From Membranipora membranacea (taxonomy: Eukaryota; Bryozoa; Gymnolaemata; Cheilostomatida; Membraniporidae), in NCBI GenBank assembly GCA_914767715.1, contig OU612074.1:2061501-2125500 (forward strand): a stretch of 64,000 nt of DNA, written 5' to 3'. Shown here one piece after another: positions 1 through 12,800 of the stretch. Position numbers and translations under genes: made by a program. The notes under the pieces are model-generated. The model saw only the letters and a list, made by a program, of their open reading frames with translations. It had not been told where the DNA came from and did no database searches. Numbering within the stretch: the stretch's first letter is position 1; every line of letters begins with the position of its first letter.

Positions 1-3000
1 CACAAGTAAAGCCTTGTGTAGATTGATGAGTTATAATATATATATATTTATATTATGTATTATATATTATTAGAGTTTTGCTCAAATAAAAATCGTACTG
101 TACAGGAGATCTGTTTAGATTTGATTCAAAGCAGTACTTTAAACTTTTGATTCACATTCTAATCAGTAGAGGCAATTGAATGTCCCATGGTATTGCAACA
201 TAGACCATGATTATACAACTTGGTCCAGATTACAAGAGATCAGACATTGTTTAACCACAACACAAATACCCAATGCCAGGTTAGAACAAGCTGAAGCATT
301 ATTAGAAAACAATCTAGCCCTTCTTCTCATATCGCCGATCATGGTTACAGGATCCTGAACTTGGGCTTTGGCATGATTTATGAACATGAATGAGAAATAT
401 TTTTGTTTTGAGTTTGACCATGTTCCCATCTCAGAAGGTAATCTGCCACGTCAATTTGCTTTGCTTAAAAAAGCCAGCTAGTGATGAAAGGGATTTAGGT
501 AAGAGCACTGTCTTATTTACCTTACCGTATAGATAGAATAGATTGTCTGCACAGTGGTACTTTCTGTATTCTGTGTTGGGTATAAAGAGCAGGTCTGGTA
601 ACGCTGTTTGACGCGTATCCGACTCGATCCTAAAGGCTAGCTGAAACCTGAAAACTCAATCACAGTTTAGGCACAGCATAAAAATCAATCTTTGAAGTAA
701 CAGTAAAGTATCACAATAACTGGAACACGCACCCCCAAAAACCATTGAGTATGGGGATGAAGAATTACACAAGACAAGTGTTTTTATAAGTCCTCGCCTC
801 TGCGTAAATTAGGTACTGCCTTAGTGTTTTGAATCAGTATAAACCTAACTTAAGATTTTAATTTCAGTGTTGAGGTAGCGTATTCTTTTGTTGAGAACAA
901 AACTAGAGTCAGGTGAAGTCAGAACATCGCTATTTACCCACATATAGTCTGCTCATTAAAGAGTATGAGGTTGAAGAGAGAGCAAACAGTTCTGTAGTGA
1001 CAGAATCACAGATACGACATAATACAGTGATAGATTGGCAGTGAAGTATAAGTTAGACTTAGAGCCAAGAGAACTTTAGTAGGAGCACAATTACAGAGAT
1101 GGCAACATACAGCAAGACAACAAGAGATAGAACTAAAGATATATTTTCTCCGGAAATGGGTGAGATTGATTTCAAAAAAATTTAATCGTTCTTGTATTTT
1201 TGTAACTGGTTGATAATGCCAATTAATGTAAAAAGAATTGTTGTTTTATTGCCTGGTTATTTAAATTATGGATATAGTTTGTTGCGATCATACAAGACAA
1301 AACCTCGATCAATTTATTGAAATATTGCGCACAACCTAAATTCAAACCACTGTTAAGTAGTAGATGCTAACCCTAATTGTACACAAGAAGCTACTTTCTG
1401 CTGGTTTAGTGTTGATCAGTTGTCTATTCTCACAATATCATGTATCACTAAAATAAATCAGCAATTAACAAATCCAGAGCAGTCATCATAACCCACATGT
1501 ATGAAGCCATAATCATTTCGCAGATTCTATAATAAATAATTTAGAGGCTTTCTACATTGGATTGGGATTTATATCAGGAACAAACAACTTCAAATTACAG
1601 TTTACTAATTCATAAACACCTACAGTGACAAACTAAGATTTGACGCCAATACCACATGGTTCTTGTAAACTTTATTATGGTAAATCTGTATGTTAGATTA
1701 TGTCTTATCTTATTAAGTACTGTCTTTGACTGTTTATTGCCTATATGGCCATGTTTGGAAATTGTTCACATCACACCATTCTCGACTCTCTTATCCCACA
1801 CAAGTTTTTGAAGGGATAAAAAGTTGTAAACAAGCTGTCATTGATCAATTGCAGATTGTAGGGGAAATCATTTGATCTACTAAACCTGATGATGATGATG
1901 ATTAAGAACTCAGAAATCTCATGATACAATTCATAAATAAGGGGCTAAAAGTCGCTCAATCTCAGCTAAACTGAGACCATACAGAGCATTTATGATTTTC
2001 TTATTTTAGGCTATGTTCATAGTTACTGCAATAATCTTGGAATCAGTGTTGCTCAGCGTAGAATCAAAATTATACTTTGTATTTTTTTGCATGGCGCCAT
2101 TCACACAGCTAACTGATGCTGCGTTGCACGTTCTGTACTACCTAAATGGGGAAATTGAGGCATTCATCTGTCTCTGCAACATAGGGCCGGAATTAATTCA
2201 TCTAGGCTGAGTACCTAAAATCTTAAACGACAAAATAAAAAATCTGGAAATATTTAAGCCTCAACGGGACACTGGCTTCGGTATCTCTTAACCATGAACT
2301 CTGTGAGTTGTCTCTCTTGGTGGAGGCAGTGTGCTTATGTGCTGCAGAGGCAGTCTATGTCTTTATGTCACAGGACTATCCAGTATGAAGAATGACCAAA
2401 TTAGGCATTTCCACAAAACTTTGTAATCCCTTTTTAGGCACGAAAGATCTGCAGCTTTCCCGATGAAAAGCAGCCAATAAAGAGTCCAATTAACGCCATA
2501 TATAAGTCTTACTCTGTTTGTTAGCTCTGGAGACTATTTGTTTTGTAACAGTTGTCTGACCCCTGGTAAATTTTCAAATTCAGAACTGTTGCAGATAGTT
2601 GCAGTCAAAATTTACAATACGGTTTTTTTCAATCAATGAATATCTATTGCATCAAGAGATTGAAGATAATAATAATATTAATATAGTTCATTTATTAAAT
2701 GCCAATTAAGACTGTTAGCAAACAAAATGGTTCCAAAAATGTTGTACAGTAAATTTAAAAGTAAAATGTGGTGAAATGAAACATCATTGATGCAGGCAAA
2801 TAAAAAGAAAAGTGAATAAAATGGTAAAATAAGAACCAAAGATGATGAAAATGTTCACTTCACATAACACCTTCAAAAACCACCTGATGATTAGTAATCC
2901 CTGGCACATAATCAAATAGTTAGGGAATGGAGACATTGTTGAATTAACACCAGAAGATTGCATATCGTTTAGAGGCTTGGAGTTATTTAGCCCCTAAGTT

Positions 3001-5397
3001 CACTTCTACAATCACGGCTTTCTTCCCAATTGTAAGATGTAGTTAGAGCTGAGTGTAATATTTGGTCGCACTTCTGCCTCGGTGTACGCATCACGTAAAC
3101 TGTAATAAATATTAATACCTATACATAATTATATCAAATTTAAATAATAAATTAAAAAAATAGCACCTACTTATTATATTTTTTCAGTCCACATCTTTTA
3201 TCAGCAGGAAACATGAAATTATAAACCTTTTGATGTTGTTATCAATATCGCTAAATTCTTTTATTTTATTTCATTTCTAAGTTTTGATAAATACTAGCAC
3301 CGGGTCAGCTTATTTGAGCTCCATTTTCAGTGCAGCTGTTGAGAGGCCCAGGATGATGACATCTCAATTGAATAACTACAATATAGACTACTTGGTCTTC
3401 ATGGCACAGTCATAGTTATCTAATCAAATTCAAAAACATTTTATTGTCACCGCTGTTGTATCTCTGTCAATGTGCAGAGCCTAGCCTAAAATAACTAATA
3501 GATTCTGACGATAGTATGTCATACAAAGGAAACATTGTGGAGTGGTCAAAATATGGAGAAATGGCTGCCCTATAACACAAACGTCCTAAATGGAGAAATT
3601 TAAAAATTGAGCTTTTTACATTTCTAACATGCTATATACAAGTCAGATATGTAACCACAAATTTCCCAATGCTATGTTTTGCACAATAGGGGGATAATAT
3701 ATAATGCTTTTGAAAAAAACCTTAATTTAATATATTTTGTGGTATTGCAAAATTTTATGATATCTAGATTAGGATTAATTATAAGGGTTGCAGAGATTGT
3801 GGAAACTAGCTTGCTCAAACAAGGCTTTGCCAGGCTTAACACAGGGAACTGTTTATTATTTTACCCCTTTATAGACAACTATGATGAAAGACTGTTCCAA
3901 CTTAATATTGAAGAACTCAGTGTACATTTAAATGTCTTGTATCTGAGATATGTTTCCAAAGTTCAATCCTACGAGGATCATGTGTGCAGTGATTTGCTTC
4001 AGCATGTTGGTAGGACAGCATTCTATGATAAACTGCTTTGTAAAAAAATCATTTAATTCTATTCCTCCTTTTCACACGGCCTCATTTGTCAAGATACTGA
4101 GGTTGGTGATTAAAATTAAATAAAGTATATATTTACTATAAACTAATAAATTAAAAAGGATATTACTCTGTCCTAAACCATTTAAAAAAAAGCTAAACCA
4201 ATAATCCAAACCTGATTTGTTGTCTTTCCCACCAGACTCTGTTCTCATCACTGGCATTTATGAATCTGTAAATACCAGTGAGACTCTGTAGAAATTCAGC
4301 GTGCCACTCCAAAGTTTCATTTATCTCCAATAAGAAGTTTTCCTTTCTAAAGCAAAACAATGATTCCCTGTGTAAGCATTTACTCAGGATATAAGTTTCT
4401 TGTGTGTGATTGGCTTTTTGATCATGTAACTGTTGTTATACGCTAGATCATACTGTGACCAATGACCATAGGGGAGCAAGATGTGTCCATTTTAATGCAT
4501 TGGAAAAAAAAGTCTTTGAGAATGACTCATAGTCACCAATTGACCAGGTTTTCAATGGCCAATTGGTCATGATACTCTATGTTCTACTCTCATATATGAG
4601 GTGGATGAATAGTCTCTTTTTGCATGTTGGTTGTTTACCCAAAACAAGTGTCTGATCTACAATGTTTTAGATTTCTGGATAAGGTATCTGCAAGATTGGG
4701 TCCATGTAGCCGCCACGAACAATATGTCGCATACTGCCATGATCCCATAGTCCAGATTCTTGGGTCTTGTTCATTATCTTTATTGTTAGAAACATACATG
4801 ACAAGTTGGTGGACCCAGAAATCAGGAGGTCTCTGCGTACGATCTATTAACCCGGACTACCACTCTGCGTCTAAGAGTGCGGGTGCAATTTAGGCCTTGT
4901 GTATAATATTTCCAAGCAAAAACTTGACTGTTAATTTTATGAATTGCATCATTTTACCTCATTTTGTGAATGAAATCGTCTTGATTTATCCAACTTAGGA
5001 GGAACAGCCTTAACAACACTGGTAGTTTAGGCTCAAATATTGAATAGCCGCATACAGTAAGTAATGATAATAAGCAAATACATAGGTATGTGTACTGTGA
5101 TGGTAGGAAGACACAGTTAGCTTTAAAAATTTTCCGAGTAAAGGAAGCTGAAAAAGGGAGGAAAAAAGGAGATAGGGAGGGGATGGGAATTACCCCTAAA
5201 GACTGGGAGCCTCCCTACCAAAAAGAGAGACTTGTCAGGTATAGTTAGAAAGTAACAGGAATAATTATCATTGTGAAAAAATTCCCATGTTACTGTACCT
5301 AGAAGGGATGTCAAGACTGGTATTCAATTTTTAATAAAAATGAGTGAGAATTTATGTGCTACAAATATTTTCAGCGATTCAATTCGTGATCTCTCAC
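1..5397. other. AT-rich stretch without a recognisable gene
   Basis: I see no exon here that I can assign to a family on either strand. The longest uninterrupted frame is 3679-4056 (+, 125 codons). Its translation is lysine/leucine-rich with no motif I recognise, and it is not flanked by convincing splice sites, so it is left unannotated. The stretch contains A/T-rich tracts (for example 36-75 and 2660-2700). It may hold introns or downstream exons of the minus-strand methyltransferase-like gene whose single visible exon lies at 5398-5514, but I could not find any. Confidence 0.5.
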
Positions 5398-5514
5398 CTC
5401 TTGCTCAATGGCAATCATCTCTGCTACTCTAGGATGGTCTTTTACTCGTAAAGTATGAGATCCAGCTAAACCTATAACTGCAATCACACCACCAGGCTTG
5501 AGCACTCTATCCAC
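5398..5514 (-). CDS. Single exon of a SAM-dependent methyltransferase-like protein (partial)
   Basis: Read on the minus strand, this 117-bp stretch is an open 39-codon exon in phase 0. It has an acceptor (TTACAG) at its upstream edge and a donor (GTGAGAG) at its downstream edge. The translation starts VDRVLKPGGVIAVIGLAGSH and ends VAEMIAIEQE. The R-V-L-K-P-G-G motif followed by a hydrophobic strand is the post-motif III signature of class I SAM-dependent methyltransferases, which move a methyl group from S-adenosylmethionine to a substrate. The glycine-rich SAM-binding motif I should lie in an upstream exon at higher coordinates; I could not find it between 5515 and the duplication arm. The substrate cannot be inferred. 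The gene may be intact with exons I missed, or a broken remnant next to the duplication breakpoint. Confidence 0.6.
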
Positions 5515-6649
5515 CTGTAAGACCGTACTGCGTACTACGTATTCTTTTTCAAATATTCGAATTGCAAGTGAATAGTTCTGTCTTGCTTATTGAGAAAATT
5601 TTGTTTGCCACATTTTCTTTTCATGTAGAGCTCCAGTCTAATTTTTCTATTCAATTCATTCTTATACTATATTGTAAAACATTTTTTACAATTATTTTCA
5701 CTCTAGGGCATCAAACCTTCTGATATATGGAGGAAAAAATAAAGCATATCCTACCCTATGTGTGTATGTTGGGAATTCGTCTCAATCTCTGGGACTTATT
5801 TGGTATTAACAATTTTTCCTTTGCTGTACTAAACCCAAATCTTTCTGAAAGCGATGACAAGGACATCAGCGATCAAAGAAATTCCAATTTAATCAAATCA
5901 TCTTACTTATATACCACACTTCATGTTTCAGTACAAAGATAATAAACTTTGAATAATGTGTGTATGTTAACTAAATCTGAATTCCAGGTTGAGCCGCAAT
6001 GGAGTTCCATGATTAAGGTTTCTGGCAACATCAGTATACACACTCTCAGATATGAATCATAGCAGGCTATCTGTGTCAACATCCTAGCGTGTAAATATAC
6101 TCGTTGATATCCCTCTACTGTATCTAGGCAATCTTGTCCATTGCGCATTTACAGTTAACACAAGTACTTTTAATACCGTTGCACATTTTTGTGTGATTTA
6201 TGTGCTTAGGTTTTTTTTGTGTGGCCATCATCGTTATCATGAATGTCAAGTATATAGGCCCTGCTAAGGCTTTCAAACTAAATCTACAACATTTGTTATG
6301 TGTGGGTAATTTTGGGCGTAAATAAAGACAGGAGGCCTAAAATCTTTAAAATTTCATTAAAATGTCACTCCTCCAGTTAGTGCCATGCCTCCTCTATATG
6401 GTGAAAGCAAAAACTAATCAAATACCTCAGAAACAAGACACAGAGGGCTCAATTTAAAAAGGGCACTTTTTGCCTCAAAATAAACTTCCAGAGGTCACTG
6501 CGACTCAACGTCAAATATTTGGGAGGTTTCAACTGTGAAAATAACTATTAGACATGATCACCAATACCATATTAAAAAGTTTTAAAAAGCGATATATCAC
6601 GTTTTTAATCAATAGTTAAAATATTGATAGCTGTTCCTAGATTACTCTG
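5515..6649. other. No gene seen between methyltransferase exon and arm A
   Basis: About 1.1 kb of AT-rich sequence. Short open frames on both strands (such as 5727-5942 + and 5921-6148 -) have no recognisable motif or supporting splice sites. Similarity to arm B becomes recognisable only from about 6650 onward. Confidence 0.4.
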
Positions 6650-7800
6650 CTTGTTTAATCTGATATAAAAACTGCTTGAAAACGTAACGTGTGACATGAG
6701 TATAGGGTAATGAATATGATCAGTTGATTCAGATCACCGCTGGTACCGATTGGTGGGGGGGGGGGGGGTGCCTTACTTGAAGTGGTTTATTCTCAGATAT
6801 TTCAGACACATCAACCTTTCACCCTAATAACCATGACGTCATACCCGTACCGTCCCGTACCCGTACCGAACAGACCCGTACCGAACAGACTTTTTGCAAG
6901 AGGCCAAAAATGCAGATATTGACCTTGCGCCATAGATAATTGTAGGTTCATACAATCCAAACTCCACATATCAGGCCTACTGTGGAGACATTACTATATA
7001 ATTTATATATTGTCATTATACAACCTTTTTGAATACTTGCTTACTTTGCATGCAGTTGCGACTGATATGAATGATCTGACATATGAAATCTGTGCATTTC
7101 CAAATGTAGGAGTTTATTTTGCCAGTATCACAATGAGCAACAAAAATTATATTCTGAAATAATGAGCCGACCAGAGACTTCGAACAATTACTAGGCCGGA
7201 CAAAGTGAAATATCACCAGAATATAAAATGATATCATCAGAAAATCATTCAATCTCAAAAGCTTTTTCAGCACCTGGTAAGGGCATGGTAGCAGGTGCGC
7301 AAAATAGATCAAGCTAGATGGTTTTGGCAATTTTTTCCCATTTTTGGCAAGTTATATTCCAAGATGATAGGGGCAAATAGCAAGATGGCCGCCACTGAAA
7401 TCACAATAATTGTTCCTTTCAAAGGCGAAAATTCTCAGGAGTTATCACAGACTGCAGATTCAGCTCAAGAGCAGCGGCAGGCAAAGAAAGATCAAAGTTT
7501 GACAGCACTTCAGGATGGATAACTCCAAGTTTACCGACGACTGCTCCTCTTACTACGATATCAGCACATCTACCCGGGAAATATGTCTCATCTATAATAT
7601 CACCGAGGCAGAGAATTGTTGGTTAATTGAATTAAATTAGATCATGATTCACTAGCCTCACCTTAAAGGAGTAAATGTTACGTAGAGTTAAGTTAAGCAA
7701 GTCAGGTAAGGAGAGCTAGCACTAACTCTTACCTAACTGGGGTGGGAGCTTATTTGAAATAAGATCTATTGAATCTCTTAGGGAGATTGGGTAAATATTA

Positions 7801-7881
7801 GCTAGGCTTGCTAGGGCGAGCTATTATTAGCTAGGCTTGCTAGGGCGAGCTATTATTAGCTAGGCTTGCTAGGGCGAGCTA
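7801..7881. repeat. 29-bp minisatellite, three units
   Basis: Three near-identical units of GCTAGGCTTGCTAGGGCGAG plus CTATTATTA lie in the intron between exons 14 and 15 of the FARSB pseudogene. The equivalent intron in arm B (61737-61882) holds five units, so copy number has changed since duplication. Confidence 0.9.
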
Positions 7882-9812
7882 TTTCGAGCATGCACAAAAT
7901 GGCAAACTTTCCCTCCTCAAGGGAAGTTCTAAGAAGCTGCGCACAGATAAAAACTGAGTATCAAATTTTATTTTCTTGGGAACAACAGAACCAAGGCTGA
8001 GAATGCTCGATAAATATATTATTGTCGTGGCAATGACAGCCCAATCCTAGTGTACTTGGAGGTAAAGAAATAGAGGATATAACATTTAAACCATCACCTA
8101 AATCTTATTAACATGCCGATGTTAAAGTCGGCCACACAAAAGTATAGACGATACACACCTTGCCCAGCTCTGATGTAATATCCTTTGTCAGTTTTTCCAT
8201 AAGGAATCTCGAGAAGCTGCATGAATCTATCCAGCAGGCCGTGTATAATCTCAAATCCTGGTGACTTGTTGTAGTTAACAGCACAGAATCTCCTCTCGTT
8301 ACAAGCTCCTACATTTGGATAATAGATGATCAGAGTGAGCAAATCTACCTGATATCATTGTTAGCTACAGTTTATCTTAGCTAGATAATCGGGGTAACTT
8401 AATTTAAGCTGGCATAAAATGTTGGCTATCTGAGATAGGAGTATATGCGAACAAACTTTTACTGTGGCGAATACTTCACTCCTCTAGGGTAGGTAATGAT
8501 TTCAATGATAATGCGTGGTGCTGCCATAAATAACCTTGAGCGCAAGTGATCACCCAGGCTGTTCACCACGTAGGGTTGTGGCCACATAAGATTGTTAAGT
8601 GTTTGATAAGAGCTTGATTCAATCATATATGAATACAAACGTTTGCAGCGTTTCCCTGCCTTCTTCTAATAGCATCATGTAATAAGCAGTATTAATCACT
8701 AAGTGTGAAACCCTACTGTCTGTCTGTTTACAATTTGAAATATTTTTACTACTGCTTTTACCCAGAGCACCCTGTGATCCATTTTTGTTACCACTTGGTA
8801 ATATCAGATCTGATAATAAACTAAATCATCAGAATAAAGGCCCTGTTTTTCTCCAATATGAAGTGAGTGAAAGACGGATTTTTCCACATTGCAACTTAAA
8901 TATTAACCCAGTTGTCAGTCAAGGCAGGCAAGAGTCTTAAAAAGGTGAAAGGCAAAATCTTGTGCAGAATGTTTATTGAGCCCGTGCTCCTGACCTGGAA
9001 TTCCGTAGCCTTAGGTTTAGTATCATGTATAGCGGGCACGTCAGCTATCTTCTTCCGTAACTTCACACTAACATCATCTGTAGAACACTGCAAGTCAAAA
9101 AACAGAACGTCATCATAAAACTAACTTTGAACGCATTCGTAATCATCGTCATCCTAGTTTGTACAAGACGCTACGGACATATATCCAGTGCCACGGGTCA
9201 CTTATTGTAACATGAAGACTCAAATGCATATTACAATCATCTAACAATATTCTGCTGATTACTTCACATATACTCTAAATGTAATCAGTGGTGAACACCC
9301 TAATACATCGAGCCCTTGTAGATCGTAAGGAAACTATTTATTACTATTTGGGTATAAATCTGGAGAACAGCTGCAGAGTGACCACCTGTCACCCAAATAT
9401 TTGTACCAAGGTTTGATAATAACAGTTATCACAACTGACAATCAAAAAGGGCAGGCGGATTATAATTACCAATGGAATCAGGGGGAACAACTTCTGGTTA
9501 ATTGTTCAAACTCCTCTATGTGAAATTAATTCTAGTCACTATTTTATAGAAAATGCCAAAGCAAACATAGAACAAGTTTGATCCTGTTTGCCTGCATACT
9601 AGTTGCTCCCCTCCACTGACCATGCCCCTGCACATGTCAGTGTTAAAGAAGAATTCTTTCAATTCAAAATAACACTCAAGAAGTGAAAGATTTCAGCGGT
9701 GCAGCCGAAAATATTTACGCTTCAAACAATTGAGTCGGGATTAGTTTATGCACATAAAGACTGCCCAGGTTGGCAGTAGTTACATTCCATTAACAAGCAC
9801 ATCCCATCACGG

Positions 9813-12800
9813 TCAGGTATATCCTTCCTGCTACTGGTAACATGTAACCCAGTACTACCTGTTGCATGCAGTGCCAGGTGCAGAAGTCTGTGCAGGGGGA
9901 TTGATACGCCTCACCTCGTGAGGGGGGCATCAATAATCTCGCCTCTGACTTCTGTAAATATTGGGTTTGGTGCCCCAACAGTGTGCTGGACCCACCTCCA
10001 ATGTATGGCCTGCTCTCACGGTACGTTGGTGGTGATCACTGGGTGGATGGTTCACCCAGAGCGGTAAATGCTGAAGGGCGTACGAACTGGACTCTCAGTC
10101 ACCGGCCATCCATCAAACATGGAGTGGAGCACCATGTCTAACATAGGCGCCCATAATTATCTACTGATAGTTCTGGCGGCAGCTCCTGCACCTGCATACC
10201 ATCTCAGACGTATTGGCCGTGCCTCTCCTCTGATCAAGGTGGTATCGGGCAAGAGAAGCTCTTGATAAGTTTGAGGACAATCCAAGTAGCTTTATTCGTC
10301 CTGGCTTGAGGATCAGACTACATCAACAAACAAGCCGTCAACTGCAGAGCCACACTGCAGTCACTATCACTGGTAGTGAAACACAAAGCAGAATCATGGT
10401 AGTTACCGGTGATAAGCCAAGCAAATGGTGACATGTGCAAGGTGCTAGGGACCATGGTCAGCAATGGGAGAGATTTTTCAATCTCATAGTAGCTACCGCC
10501 CGCTCCAAGTTAGGCAGCCCCTGACCAATAAGGTGCTACTAGTCACCAACCATTCCATGGATGGGTGTAAAGTGGAATGTAACAAATCCGCCCAAGAAAA
10601 CAGCTCTATTTACTTTTGGTACATGGAACGTCCGGACTGTGACCCCTGGTATGTCCCCCGACACAAACCTAAACGACGAAGACTTGGAAGTACGGAAGAC
10701 TGCTGTAATTGACGCAGAGCTACAATCAAGAAATGTAAAATTTGCTGACCATCAGGAGACTAGACTATCTGGAACTGGGTCCATCAAGGAAAGGAACTAT
10801 ACTTTCTACTGGTTTGGTAGACCGCAGGACCAAGTTCGACTGTTTGGCACTGGTTTTGCTGTCCACAACAGCCTCGTGACCAGCATTCAGACCCCGCAAG
10901 CACTGAGTGAGAGAGTTTCTTATCTGAGACTCGGCACAGTACAGGGAAGTATCCTAGTTATTTCAGCTTATACCCCAACTTTAAGAGCTGACTCTACTGT
11001 TAAGGACAGCTTCTACGAAGACCTAGAAGAACTCATCAGATCAGCTGAGGACAAGGAAAGAATTGTCCTTCTCGGTGATATGAATGCAAGAGTTGGAGAC
11101 GACCATGAATCGTGGAAAGGATGCCTCGGCCATTTTGGTGTGGGCAAAATGAATGAAAATGGCCAGCGTTTGCTTGAACTCTGTAGTCGCCAAAGCCTGA
11201 GTATAACAAACTCACTATTCTCTGGAAGGGTGCATCGGAAGAAGTCATGGTGTCATCCTAGGTCAAAACAATGGCATCATCTAGACTTTGTTATTGTAAG
11301 ACAGCGTGGCCGCACTAAAGTCTGCAACACAAGGAGCTATCACAGTGCTGACTGTGATACTGATCACAGCCTTGTGCTGTCCACTATGAAGCTCCAACCG
11401 AAGCCTTACCACCGCAACAAGAAATGCTCAATGAAAATTGATGTTATTCAATCGCGTTCCCCAGATCTCAGAAATGAGTACTGCGATGCTCTCAATCAGC
11501 AGCTTGGTGATATGAACATCTGTGACAACCCCAACCCTGAAGACACATGGAACAAACTGAAGAAAGCGATCCACAGCACAGGCCTGAACACTTTTAGGAA
11601 ACGAAAGAGGAAAGATCCAGACTGGTACGCTGCCTCTCTAGAAACAATGGACCCTGTTGTGGAGAATAAGAGGCTAGCAGTTCTGAGGATGAAGTCGAGA
11701 CCCACAAGAAGTGCCCTGGATGAGTTAAGAGCCTGTCGCGCAGAAACTCAAAGAACTGCCAGAGAATGTGCCAAAAATACTGGAAGTCTCTCTGTAAAAG
11801 GATAGAACATGCTCGTGACAGGGGTGATGCAAAGTCTATGTACTCTGCCATCAAGGAAGCCACTGGGCCAGTGTCTCAATCTTGTTCTGTTCTAAAACAG
11901 AGGGGTGGCTCAGTAATCACAGACAATACTAGCAAACTCAACAGATGGATTGAACACTATAGTGAGCTGTACTCTAGTGAAAGCACTGTCTGTGCTGACA
12001 CACTGCAGGCACTTCCGAGTGAACAATCTCTGAGCTATCTAGACGAACCCTCGACCTTCATGAAGTAGTCGCTACTGTGATGAATCTGAAATGTAACAAA
12101 GCTGCGGGAGAAGATTCAATCCCAGGTGAACTGCTGAAAACAGGGATTATTGCTCTGGCAGTCCCACTTCACCATCTGGTTTTCTCCTGCTGGTCTACTG
12201 GTACAGTCCCTCAAGAGTTCAAGGATGCAAAAATCACAACTCTTTATAAACAGAAAGGTGACAGAGATGACTGTAACAACTACCGCGGAATCTCCCTCCT
12301 GAGCGTCACTGGAAAGGTAGTAGCCAAACTTGTCCTCAACCGTCTTCATAAACTTGGTCATATCTTTAGTCACAAGTTTCAGCTTTACATTTAATGACAA
12401 CCTCTGAACCTTATAAGGGCAAAAATTGGTCAATAACAACCATTAAACCTGTATAAGACCTTCATAATCCCAATCTGGCCTAGGCTGGCTGTCCGCCCCA
12501 AACAGCCAGCCCAGGGTATCCCAATAAAAAAACATAATGATCCCCTCTGGGGACCTGTTACGGATGAAAATAGTGAGCGTTAATGCATATTCATAACAAC
12601 TATGAAATTTTATGGGTTTTCGAAATTTACTAGCTAAAAAAGTGGTAGGCCTTGGCCCCCTGGCTCTAACTATGAATATTCCTCTGATTCCATTATAACC
12701 CTTTCAGGAGATGACAGACATGACCATGATAAGGGAAATAATATTAATTTGAAAATTGTCTTCTCCCTAATTTAAAGGGGACAACTCCTGAATCAGGCAC

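Noticed and set aside
3679-4056. 125-codon open frame on the + strand
   Set aside because: No recognisable motif, no clear splice or promoter context, and AT-rich composition compatible with a chance frame.
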